A stretch of 64,000 bases of DNA, taken from positions 1 to 64,000 of the forward strand of contig NZ_FNJW01000003.1 of assembly GCF_900102725.1 (NCBI RefSeq). The letters are read 5' to 3'. Below the pieces are notes generated by a model. It was not told where the DNA came from. It worked only from the letters and a program-made list of their open reading frames with translations, and made no database searches. Of this stretch, positions 8,919 through 16,715 are shown in pieces (position 1 is the stretch's first letter; each line of letters opens with the position of its first letter). The stretch is from Carnobacterium viridans. Its GTDB lineage: Bacteria; Bacillota; Bacilli; Lactobacillales; Carnobacteriaceae. The translations under genes were made by a program, and so were the position numbers.

Positions 8919-10283
8919 TTACTCGTTGTTTTGTAGTGTCTCGATTTCTTTCGTCAATGTTGCGATTTTATCCTTCTGAATCTGCTGTTTTTCGTCCTTT
9001 TTCTCATCATCTTCTTTAATGGCTTTTAACTCTTCTTCTGCTTTTGCCAATTCATTATCTGCTTGCTTAAGTTTAATCTTGTTTTCTAAAGAAGCTGACG
9101 GAAATTTTTCTAGTACTTTTTGTGCACTGGTCACATCATCATTGGTTAGATAAGCTAATCCCATTCTGACTGCTGTTTCTTCATCTTCTAGAAAAGGCAG
9201 AGCAGAGGACATTGTAGCAGTATCATAAGCCACAATAGCTTTTTCAGTTTCTAGTTTAGTGGTGTCCTCTTCTGCAACTTCTGTCAGCGTTAAATCAAGA
9301 ATCGCTTCGCTTTGATCGTTATCATAGTAATGGGCAATAACCGGCTCCAGAAATGAGACATCTGTATCTATGGCTTGTTGGAATTGGTTATTTTCAAAGT
9401 ACATAGTGGCAATGTCCTCTTTAGAGTCTCCAGCTTTTTCCATAGCGATAGCCGCTTTTTCATAGTCTCCATTAACAATCTGTTGATTGGCTTCTAGTGA
9501 ATAGTTTTTCTGTTCCATGTCTTGTTCCATTGCCTGAACAATTTGTTCTTGCTGGGCATTAGCGTATTGCTTTGTCATTCCTACTGCAGTCAAAGAGAAG
9601 AGAACACTCGCCACTAAAGTATATAGGGTTCGTTTCTTCAATTTTTCTTTATTGGTTGAGTTGTGTTGAATGTAATCATAGGTCACAAAATCATACGCTT
9701 CTTCAATAATCAGCAACATCTCTTGCCTGGTACTAGCCTGAACAACCGCTTTAACCAATTCATTCCCACGCTTTAAGACTTCCTCTTTTTCTCCTAAGCA
9801 CGTTTCATAGCTAAAGTTCGTCAAAATACATAAAACTAATGCTTTATACCGATCAAGATCAGAATACTTATGTTCTTGAGGCAATACAGTTGTAGCCAAG
9901 TAAGTATATTTCACAGTTTGCATTGGATAATAAAAAATTGTAGCCGGATGAATACTCACAAAGTTAGATGTTTGTTGTAAAATGTTCTCTCTTAGTAGTG
10001 TTTGGGCAATCGATAACTTAACGGAGTATTCTTCTTTTTTTATCATGGTGAGAGATTTCATGCTTTCTAAACGTTCATAATGAAGGTATAAGGTATGATC
10101 ATCTTCCTCTACTTGAATTAAATTAAAAAAATGAACATCATTTTGTTTTTTCAGACGTTCTATATCTTCGATTTGCTCATAGGAACAGAGATTTTTTGAA
10201 ATTTCATACACGATTTTTTCTTTAAACAATTTGATACTTCCAAATTCAAAGTTCATCACCTTAAAGTCTTGCCATCCTAGCAT
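8919..10283 (-). CDS. trsF: Conjugation protein with EssB/YukC-like layout (TrsF)
   Basis: 454 aa: an N-terminal soluble domain of about 215 residues resembling a degenerate kinase (YKALVLCILTNFSYETCL and a helix-rich end), one membrane segment at about residues 222-240, and a C-terminal helical repeat domain (about 245-410) ending in a long acidic-basic coiled coil. This pseudokinase-TM-helical plan is that of EssB/YukC of type VII secretion, a resemblance I know from the families rather than from an alignment. In the pSK41 gene order this is TrsF. AGGAGG precedes the ATG. Confidence 0.65.
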   Translation of the reverse strand: MLGWQDFKVMNFEFGSIKLFKEKIVYEISKNLCSYEQIEDIERLKKQNDVHFFNLIQVEEDDHTLYLHYERLESMKSLTMIKKEEYSVKLSIAQTLLRENILQQTSNFVSIHPATIFYYPMQTVKYTYLATTVLPQEHKYSDLDRYKALVLCILTNFSYETCLGEKEEVLKRGNELVKAVVQASTRQEMLLIIEEAYDFVTYDYIQHNSTNKEKLKKRTLYTLVASVLFSLTAVGMTKQYANAQQEQIVQAMEQDMEQKNYSLEANQQIVNGDYEKAAIAMEKAGDSKEDIATMYFENNQFQQAIDTDVSFLEPVIAHYYDNDQSEAILDLTLTEVAEEDTTKLETEKAIVAYDTATMSSALPFLEDEETAVRMGLAYLTNDDVTSAQKVLEKFPSASLENKIKLKQADNELAKAEEELKAIKEDDEKKDEKQQIQKDKIATLTKEIETLQNNE

Positions 10284-10297
10284 CTTATCCCTCCTTG

Positions 10298-12268
10298 CTA
10301 GTCATATAGAAAGTTTTTAGCTTCTACCAACTCACTAGGTGTCATCTTTATGCGTTCTTCATAGTTGGGTACTTCCATTGCGGACTCTCCATAGTGTTCT
10401 TCATACCGTTCTGGATCTTTTAACCGTAATTCTTCTTCTGTTAGCTCGACCTTCATAAATGCGCGTTGCGATCCATGTATAATTAACGCTTCTCCTTGTT
10501 TTCTACGCGACAACAATTTCTTTTCTTTTTCACTGAAATTCATATGCAGTTTATCAGTCAAATCTTCTACACCTTTATCATCTAATCCAAAAAAGACCTT
10601 TGTGTAGCTGTTTCCGATAATAGCCTCTCCAACATTTTTACTGTCACTCATGGTCCCTTCAAGGACATCTTGAATCTGTTGGGTTCCGGCGATCGCTCCT
10701 GCGTTATACTTTCTGAACCGTTTATACGCTTGATAAAAGAATTGTGCAGCTTCTGGATTTTGAGTTAAAAAATGAAATTCGTCGACCACTAATTTAATGT
10801 TTTCAGTCTTATTTTTTGTGATTTCATCCCATAAGAAACTAAATGTATTGAGATAAGCTGCTGCTTGAACATCTGCTTCATTTTGTAGAGCTTTCAAATC
10901 AAACGACAACAAATTGGCATTAATATTTATATTGGTATGCCCATTGAAAAGCGTCGTTGAACCATGAACATAACTTTCTAAAATGTAATAAAAATCGTTT
11001 AATACCTTAAACCGGTCTTGATCATTTAGTTTTAATTTTTCAATTTCATTAAAGACATTCTCCAACGTGGGGTATTGTTCCGATTTGATTTCAGAAATAC
11101 TGGAATACTTAAAAATACCTGCATTCAGATACGTATTGCGTAAAACAGAGTCCAATACAGCTTGCTCTACTTGAGTAATATCCGGTTTTAAGACTTGAAA
11201 AAAGCCTTTTACCCGTTGAATCTTATCTTTCACCAACAACTCTAAATCAATCGTTAAAGTTTCGATATTCTCGCTGATTTCTTCTGAGAAGATTTCTAAA
11301 GGATTGATTTTAGTTTGCGCATTTGACGATAAATGAACGACTGTCCCACCTAAGTGTTCCACTATTTGCGAATATTCATTCTCAGGATCAATAATAAAAA
11401 CTTTAATGTCTCGAGCAACATACCGTAATATTTTTTGAATCATGTAGGTCGTTTTTCCGACTCCACTGGTTCCAATAACGACCATGTTTTGATTCAGTGT
11501 ATTTTTACGATCTAAGTAATCGATAGCAATGAGACTGTTTGTGTCTTTGTTAATGCCTTCAACGTCGCTCCTGGGTGATAAATGAAGAATCTCAGCGTCG
11601 TCAAAAGGAAACATACTAGACGCTACTTCTGTATTCGATTCTTTATACGTATAATCCCCTAATAAATTTTCGCCAATGGGAAGGGCACTCCAAAAAGCTT
11701 GATACATCCCTTTTACTGGTATCATAGATTTCATTTGTAATTTAATAAGCGTTTTAGTGATATTTTCAGTCAAGTCATTCAAGACTTCTAACGTTGAAGC
11801 ATTTAAGTAAATGTACGTGTATTGATAAATGAAACTGGAGTTGCTTTGTAAGTATTTATCCAATTGCCGATTTGCGGTTTCAATTTGTTGCTCTAAACGT
11901 TTTCGTTTTAATGGATCGTAAATCTTTAATAGTTCTGCTTCCTTATTCTTAATCGTTTCGTTGTAGTGGTGTATCATTTTTGTTGAACTCGACGACTGTA
12001 AGAATTGAGAAATTGTGATATTCCCTTTTTTTCGCTTGAGTTCGGATAACCAATTGCCATATTGAACTTTAGGGTAATCCACAATGGCTATGACGCGAAT
12101 AAAATTATCGCCACTTTCAATATAATCAGGAAATTCCTCCCAAGAAAACGGATAGACCACATCTAAACTGCTCTTATCTAAAAAGGAATCCAATGAACTT
12201 TCCGTTTCTACTTTTTTGACTGGTGATTGATTCCTTTCTTCTTTGGTGCGTTTCTTTCCAAAATACAC
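10298..12268 (-). CDS. trsE: Conjugation ATPase, VirB4 family (TrsE)
   Basis: 656-aa cytoplasmic motor ATPase that powers the secretion channel. Walker A is VIGTSGVGKTTYM (about residue 265), Walker B is KLVVDEFHFL (about 500), followed by the Q-loop-like AGTQQIQDVL; the N-terminal 220 residues are the usual VirB4 N-domain. Full length for the family and free of frame breaks. It follows trsD by 25 bases and is followed by trsF after 14 bases. Confidence 0.92.
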   Translation of the reverse strand: MYFGKKRTKEERNQSPVKKVETESSLDSFLDKSSLDVVYPFSWEEFPDYIESGDNFIRVIAIVDYPKVQYGNWLSELKRKKGNITISQFLQSSSSTKMIHHYNETIKNKEAELLKIYDPLKRKRLEQQIETANRQLDKYLQSNSSFIYQYTYIYLNASTLEVLNDLTENITKTLIKLQMKSMIPVKGMYQAFWSALPIGENLLGDYTYKESNTEVASSMFPFDDAEILHLSPRSDVEGINKDTNSLIAIDYLDRKNTLNQNMVVIGTSGVGKTTYMIQKILRYVARDIKVFIIDPENEYSQIVEHLGGTVVHLSSNAQTKINPLEIFSEEISENIETLTIDLELLVKDKIQRVKGFFQVLKPDITQVEQAVLDSVLRNTYLNAGIFKYSSISEIKSEQYPTLENVFNEIEKLKLNDQDRFKVLNDFYYILESYVHGSTTLFNGHTNININANLLSFDLKALQNEADVQAAAYLNTFSFLWDEITKNKTENIKLVVDEFHFLTQNPEAAQFFYQAYKRFRKYNAGAIAGTQQIQDVLEGTMSDSKNVGEAIIGNSYTKVFFGLDDKGVEDLTDKLHMNFSEKEKKLLSRRKQGEALIIHGSQRAFMKVELTEEELRLKDPERYEEHYGESAMEVPNYEERIKMTPSELVEAKNFLYD

Positions 12269-12293
12269 ACGTTTCCCCTCCCTTCTGGAAGCC

Positions 12294-12962
12294 TTAATGA
12301 TTGGAAAAATTCATGAGGTGTTTCAGGGTTTTCCGACATTCCATAGAGGATAATTGCCTGGCTTCCATATCGTAGTTTTCTAGGCTATTCTCCAATGTTT
12401 TGATAAATTGGGTTACTTTTTCATGAAGATTAGTGGCAGCCAATTCAAGGCTAGTCTGTTTTTTATCCTTTATTTTTTGTCGGATTACGATTAAATGTTT
12501 TTTTGTGCTCATTTGGTTCGTCAATTGTAAGTTTTGATAGTAATCCACATAGCTTGCGATTAAGGTAATCTTAGCTTGATTGATAGGATTTTCTTCTTTT
12601 ACTTTTAAATAGCGTTTCTTCCAATACAACACATACTCGTCAAAAGCGACTGGAGTCGTCATATCTAAATACTGTTGCACTTCTCCTGTATCGCCTTCAC
12701 CAATAGTCGACATTAAAAAAGCATTGAATTCGTCAAAAACGTCCTCTTGTTCAATTTCATTTAGTAAATCCAGGTTAACCCCGGAACCTTCAATCAAAGC
12801 GACGAGATAGCCTGTTTTTGTAATAAAAAAATCTTGATATTGTGCCTGAATTAACGACATATCCTGTAACGTTTGCTTCCCTGTGTCCAATTCTTTTGGT
12901 TCATAGCGAAAGATGTAATCATCTAAGGGTTCTTTACGTTGGTTCGTTTTGAAAGGAAACAC
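12294..12962 (-). CDS. trsD: Conjugation protein TrsD-like
   Basis: 222 aa, soluble, helix-rich, without a recognised catalytic motif. Short genes of this size directly before the VirB4 gene are called TrsD/TraD in the pSK41/pGO1 systems and resemble an extra N-terminal piece of the VirB4 protein. Here the start MFPFKTNQRKEPL is similar in composition to the start of the following ATPase. The name is given by synteny. Confidence 0.6.
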   Translation of the reverse strand: MFPFKTNQRKEPLDDYIFRYEPKELDTGKQTLQDMSLIQAQYQDFFITKTGYLVALIEGSGVNLDLLNEIEQEDVFDEFNAFLMSTIGEGDTGEVQQYLDMTTPVAFDEYVLYWKKRYLKVKEENPINQAKITLIASYVDYYQNLQLTNQMSTKKHLIVIRQKIKDKKQTSLELAATNLHEKVTQFIKTLENSLENYDMEARQLSSMECRKTLKHLMNFSNH

Positions 12963-12973
12963 GTTTCACCCTC

Positions 12974-13309
12974 CTATTCCATTGGTTTTCGTTTTTTTAT
13001 ATAAAATCGCTTTTGTCTAAAGCGATAACTTTTTTTATGCGTTAAATAATCCTGCATAGTAATGTTTTGACGGTGCTTAACAGGTTTTGCACTAATCAGT
13101 GCAAATGCTAGGGTTAACAATATTAGGATAATGATCAGCTTCAAACCCAATAACCATAGATTATAGGGCGGAATAGCCAGCAATATTAATCCAAAGAAAA
13201 TTATGGGCAAGACATAAGTCGCCAGCTCCTTTAGTGACAGACCTAGAAAAGCCCCATAAGTTGAATTGACGTTATCTGGAAAAATAAATTTCTTCCCTTT
13301 TTTAGCCAT
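12974..13309 (-). CDS. VirB3/PrgI-like small membrane protein (TrsC position)
   Basis: 111 aa with two adjacent membrane segments (about residues 28-47 and 52-72) and a basic C-terminal tail (YRFRQKRFYIKKRKP). Proteins of this plan, VirB3 or PrgI type, lie next to the VirB4 ATPase in Gram-positive transfer operons and anchor it at the membrane. The start is preceded by AAGGG. Confidence 0.65.
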   Translation of the reverse strand: MAKKGKKFIFPDNVNSTYGAFLGLSLKELATYVLPIIFFGLILLAIPPYNLWLLGLKLIIILILLTLAFALISAKPVKHRQNITMQDYLTHKKSYRFRQKRFYIKKRKPME

Positions 13310-13325
13310 TTAAATCCCTTCTTTT

Positions 13326-13661
13326 CTATACAAATAAACCATAAACCCATGGCAATAACCAAATAATGGCTGCAGCTAAAGCAACTAAGCCAGCTACCCG
13401 ACCAACAGCTTGATAAACTTCGTTTTTTTCATGTGGATTGTCCGCTGCAGGCATCCGTTTGATAATAATGAATAATCCAACGACTGTCCCTACTAGCACC
13501 ACTAATCCTGTTAAAATGCCTTGTACAATGTTACCAGCATTTTGCAATTTAGCTTCTACTTGTCCAGCCGATGCACCATAAACAATAGCTGGATGACTCA
13601 TCACCGTTAATCCTGTTGCCACAATGGCCGAAATGATTTTTGATTTTCTTTTCTTCAACAT
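13326..13661 (-). CDS. Pilin-like / CagC-type transfer protein (TrsB position)
   Basis: 111 aa with a positively charged start and a cleavable-looking signal sequence (residues 1-30, ending PAIVYGASA), then two hydrophobic helices (about 43-66 and 88-108). This is the layout of VirB2/TrbC/CagC pilin subunits. In the operon it comes second, as does TrsB in pSK41-like systems. It probably forms a short surface-exposed channel or pilus subunit. Confidence 0.65.
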   Translation of the reverse strand: MLKKRKSKIISAIVATGLTVMSHPAIVYGASAGQVEAKLQNAGNIVQGILTGLVVLVGTVVGLFIIIKRMPAADNPHEKNEVYQAVGRVAGLVALAAAIIWLLPWVYGLFV

Positions 13662-13679
13662 AAAAACCCTTCTTTCACT

Positions 13680-14324
13680 TTAGTCTTTTCCGGTTGGTTC
13701 TTGCTCTAATCCCATTTTGGAGTAGTCCTTTTGTCTTTTTTGTTTCGTAGTTAAAAATGCGGATAAGGTTTCTTGTGCTTGTTCTTCGGAATCTAAACGT
13801 GGAGAAACAATAGCCAGATTTCCTTCTGTAAATTTCCCAATATAAAATCCACTTTCATGTTGATCTACTGACTCAAGCTCAATAATATGTAGTCTTTTTT
13901 CATATTTTTCAACTACATGACTTAGTTGGATCCCGTAAAAATCTAAAAAACCTTCTGCAAGACTCACCCCAATAAAGGAAAGTTCACTCATGATTTGATT
14001 AGGTTTAGTCGAATACTCTTCTATCTTTACTGTTCTTGCTTCTTCAACAAGTTCTGGCTTTCCATTCTGCTGTAAAAATCGTTCAAATAGATAAGAACGC
14101 GTCTCAACATTTGGTGAAAGTTCCTTTTTAATGATTTCTTTTCTGAGTGCTTCCAGTGGTTTTCCTTGTTCTCTCAACAGTTCTTCTTTCTTTGAATGAC
14201 TAAGAGTTACGGACTGTTTGTCTAGGATCACTCCCTTTTGTCGATTGTGTAAAATAGAAGAATTCTCTTTCATACCAGACCATTTTTCAATATAAATACC
14301 TTTTCCTCCCTCCATAAAAAACAA
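13680..14324 (-). CDS. First gene of the transfer operon (TrsA position), function unknown
   Basis: Up to 214 aa, soluble, no known domain recognised. The start is uncertain: the frame opens at a TTG at 14324, but the purine-rich GGAGGGAGG lies inside the first codons, so translation more likely begins after it, either at an ATT or TTG near 14295-14305 or at the ATG (MKENSSIL) at 14273. The protein ends in a lysine-rich tail. An imperfect palindrome lies just upstream (14327-14378), a plausible control site for the whole operon. Confidence 0.6.
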   Translation of the reverse strand: MFFMEGGKGIYIEKWSGMKENSSILHNRQKGVILDKQSVTLSHSKKEELLREQGKPLEALRKEIIKKELSPNVETRSYLFERFLQQNGKPELVEEARTVKIEEYSTKPNQIMSELSFIGVSLAEGFLDFYGIQLSHVVEKYEKRLHIIELESVDQHESGFYIGKFTEGNLAIVSPRLDSEEQAQETLSAFLTTKQKRQKDYSKMGLEQEPTGKD

Positions 14325-14326
14325 AA

Positions 14327-14378
14327 AAAGTTATTATATAAAAATAGATTTTTTCATCTATCTTTATATGATAACTTT
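14327..14378 (-). promoter_or_regulatory. Long imperfect palindrome upstream of the transfer operon
   Basis: Arms of about 23 bp (starting AAAGTTATTATATAAA, and ending TTTATATGATAACTTT) flank a short T-rich centre with two or three mismatches. It sits between the first transfer gene and the ribbon-helix-helix-like gene. It could be the operator for that protein or a terminator for its mRNA; the position right before the operon start favours control. Confidence 0.5.
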
Positions 14379-14409
14379 CATACATCATTTTTTCTAATCT
14401 TCTGCTCAT

Positions 14410-14562
14410 TCATTTAACTATATTCTCTAATAATTTTATTAATTGCTGTTCAAGCACGATATTGCTAGGATAACCTGTTTCATCTGATAGTTCTTGAATC
14501 CTTTTAGAACTCGATTTAGTCAGTTGTATCCCTTGTTGAACACGACTAGTTCCCTTACTTAG
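14410..14562 (-). pseudogene. Out-of-frame third ribbon-helix-helix-like segment
   Basis: Directly after the stop of the 158-aa gene the +1 frame continues LSKGTSRVQQGIQLTKSSS, then KRIQELSDETGYPSNIVLEQ and a helix to TGA at 14410. No start codon precedes it. The segment looks like a further copy of the strand-helix-helix pattern seen twice in the upstream gene, so it probably was, or by ribosomal slippage still is, its C-terminus. Confidence 0.5.
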
Positions 14563-15031
14563 CCCATTCAGTAGAAAGTGCACGATAGTCTACGGTAAAA
14601 ACATAATTTAAAAGAGCGGTATTTGGTATTCCCGTTTTTTCTCTAAAAGACGCTAACTGGTTGACTGCCCCTTGTGACAAAAAAGTGGTTGATACTACTT
14701 TGAAAACCGATTTTTCTTCACTTTTCCAGTTAGTATGATTGACAACATAACTTAAATAAGCGGATAAATATTTTCTGAAGGTTAAAAGATACATTTTTCT
14801 ATTGTCATACTTCAAAAGGATAAAGTCACTTATTTCGACTTGTAATTGCTGATGACTTACTTCTAACTTTTTTAATTCACTTTCTAGTTCTTCTTTGGTT
14901 ACCTCTTTAAATTGATTCGCATAGAGAACTAAATGCAATAATACAGTAGAAGTCTTGGAAATTCCTAGATAATGACCGCGTCTCTCTAGTTCTTGATAAA
15001 TCTCATGGGTCAGCAACAAACCAATTTTCAA
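14555..15031 (-). CDS. Putative DNA-binding protein with ribbon-helix-helix-like repeats
   Basis: 158 aa. The N-terminus (KIGLLLTHEIYQELERRG, then GISKTSTVLLHLVLYA) and the C-terminus (VVSTTFLSQGAVNQLASF, then KTGIPNTALLNYVF) both show a short beta strand followed by two helices, as in Arc/CopG-like proteins. Lying between the AbiE genes and the transfer operon, it could be a relaxosome accessory factor or operon regulator. A further similar segment follows out of frame (14410-14562), so the protein may be truncated. Confidence 0.55.
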   Translation of the reverse strand: MKIGLLLTHEIYQELERRGHYLGISKTSTVLLHLVLYANQFKEVTKEELESELKKLEVSHQQLQVEISDFILLKYDNRKMYLLTFRKYLSAYLSYVVNHTNWKSEEKSVFKVVSTTFLSQGAVNQLASFREKTGIPNTALLNYVFTVDYRALSTEWAK

Positions 15032-15123
15032 TCGTACACCTCTTTTCCAAATGATAGTAGTCGCATCATTATACCATTGAACTCAGGTCTTTTTATTGAT
15101 AAATTCTATTTAAAACCCCTTAG

Positions 15124-15171
15124 TTTGACGATTATACTACAAAAAGTTATAATTGTAGTATAATCGTCAAA
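15124..15171 (+). promoter_or_regulatory. Operator of the AbiE operon
   Basis: Perfect 19-bp inverted repeat: TTTGACGATTATACTACAA (15124-15142) and its complement (15153-15171), separated by ten bases. It contains a TATAAT at 15159-15164 and ends 13 bp before the abiEi start. AbiEi-type antitoxins are known to autorepress by binding inverted repeats in their own promoter, so this is very probably that operator. Confidence 0.8.
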
Positions 15172-15184
15172 AAGAGGTGAGCTT

Positions 15185-15805
15185 ATGACGCAAATAAAAG
15201 ACAAAGAAGAACATTCAAAAACAAAACTATTGTTGCAATTGATAAAAGAGCAAAATGGGACCGTTACTTTTCAAGACGCTAAAAGGGCTGGTATTCATAA
15301 AGAATATGTACTCAAATTATTCCATGAAAATATTTTAGAAAAAGTTGGTCCAGGTTCTTACGTTGCGATTGATCAATTTCCTGATGAATACTATATTTTG
15401 CAAAAAAGATTTAAAAAAGGCATTTATTCTCATGAAACAGCTCTCTATCTTCATGATTTAACTGATGTGACCCCTTTCGATTACCATATGACCTTTCCAA
15501 GGGGATACAATAATCCTTCTTTAAAGGAAAATAATATCTTAGCTAAACATAGTAGAAGAGACAACTATTTAATTGGATTAATGACTATGAAAAGTCCAAA
15601 TGGAAACTCAATTCGTGTCTATGATAGGGAAAGAACCATTTGTGACATCTTTTCAAAAAACAATCGGACGGATAAAGATGTTCAAATTAATGCCCTTAAA
15701 CGGTATTTAACGACAGCAGAGAAAGACCTTATCAAATTAATGCAATACGCACAACTATTTAAAGTAGATCGTGACTTAAGAAGATATATGGAGGTGTTAG
15801 TATAA
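15185..15805 (+). CDS. abiEi: AbiEi-family type IV antitoxin / autorepressor
   Basis: 206 aa. The N-terminal 75 residues form a winged helix (VTFQDAKRAGIHKEYVLKLF), followed by the AbiEi region with YVAIDQFPDEYYILQKRF, YSHETALYLHDLTDVTP and a C-terminal ERTICDIF. It neutralises the AbiEii nucleotidyltransferase and represses the operon. A perfect inverted repeat lies just upstream and AGAGGTGA gives the ribosome binding site. The toxin gene follows directly. Confidence 0.88.
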   Translation: MTQIKDKEEHSKTKLLLQLIKEQNGTVTFQDAKRAGIHKEYVLKLFHENILEKVGPGSYVAIDQFPDEYYILQKRFKKGIYSHETALYLHDLTDVTPFDYHMTFPRGYNNPSLKENNILAKHSRRDNYLIGLMTMKSPNGNSIRVYDRERTICDIFSKNNRTDKDVQINALKRYLTTAEKDLIKLMQYAQLFKVDRDLRRYMEVLV

Positions 15806-15819
15806 AAACCCCTATTCAA

Positions 15820-16668
15820 TTGAAAACTAAGATTAAAAATAAAGCTCAAAAAGAACAAATAGACGCACAAATGCTTATGAGAAATTATATGTTGGAACGA
15901 ATGTTAGTCAGAATCAGTAAATCAAAATATAGGCATTCCTTTATTTTAAAAGGTGGTTTTTTGATTGGATCTCTTATTGGAGTAGACAAACGGACCACTA
16001 TGGACATTGATACGACTATTACCGGTACAACTGTTTCATCCGATGTGCTAAAAACGATATTCTTAGAGCTATGTGAGTTAGATATAGGAGATCACATTCA
16101 ATTCGAGTTCCAAAATATTCAAGAAATTCGTGAAGAAGATGACTATCCGGGTTATAGAGTAGCTATAGTTGCCAGTTTGCAAACAATGGCTATTCCGATA
16201 AAAGTAGACATTACAACTGGTGACATCATTATTCCAAAAGAAATTCACTATAAGCATAAATTAATGTTTGAGGAAGAAGAAATCTCTATCCTTTCTTATC
16301 CTATAGAAACAATTTTAGCAGAAAAAATTCAAACGATTTGCTATCGTGGTGTGTTCAATACCCGAGCTAGAGATTTCTATGATGTCTATATGTTAAGTCA
16401 ATTAGAACCTAGTCGAATTGACTATGATTTATTAAGAAAAGCCTTAACCGCCACTTGTAACAAGAGAAATACACCTAATATTATGCGAGATTATATAAAA
16501 ACGTTGGAGTTTATACGAACCAATGATGAAATGAGACAAATCTGGTCTAATTATCAAAATAAGACGGATTATACGAATAACTTAAGTTTTGACGAGACAT
16601 GTGACGCCTTACATCATTTGTTAACCCTTGTGTACACTAATCCTCCAATAAATAATTCTATTGAATAG
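15820..16668 (+). CDS. abiEii: AbiEii-family nucleotidyltransferase toxin
   Basis: About 282 aa. HSFILKGGFLIGSLIG then RTTMDIDTTI give the GG-S/DxD-like active site of the AbiEii (DUF1814) nucleotidyltransferases, and IETILAEKIQTI plus RARDFYDVYML are the conserved downstream motifs. AbiEii toxins arrest growth, in studied members by modifying tRNA. The only ordinary start codon is TTG at 15820, but it is far from the GGAGGTG at 15790-15796; an in-frame ATA at 15802 is correctly spaced and gives MKTPIQLKTK-like N-terminus, so the original ATG seems to have mutated (see findings). Confidence 0.85.
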   Translation: MKTKIKNKAQKEQIDAQMLMRNYMLERMLVRISKSKYRHSFILKGGFLIGSLIGVDKRTTMDIDTTITGTTVSSDVLKTIFLELCELDIGDHIQFEFQNIQEIREEDDYPGYRVAIVASLQTMAIPIKVDITTGDIIIPKEIHYKHKLMFEEEEISILSYPIETILAEKIQTICYRGVFNTRARDFYDVYMLSQLEPSRIDYDLLRKALTATCNKRNTPNIMRDYIKTLEFIRTNDEMRQIWSNYQNKTDYTNNLSFDETCDALHHLLTLVYTNPPINNSIE

Positions 16669-16699
16669 AGTATCTACCTTGTGTAGGTACTCTATTTTT
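16664..16699. terminator. Bidirectional terminator between abiEii and the relaxase
   Basis: AATAGAGTA-CTAC pairs with GTAG-TACTCTATT and is followed by TTTTT; A residues precede it on the other strand. It separates two convergent genes. Confidence 0.75.
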
Positions 16700-16715
16700 G
16701 CCTTATTCTTTTATT

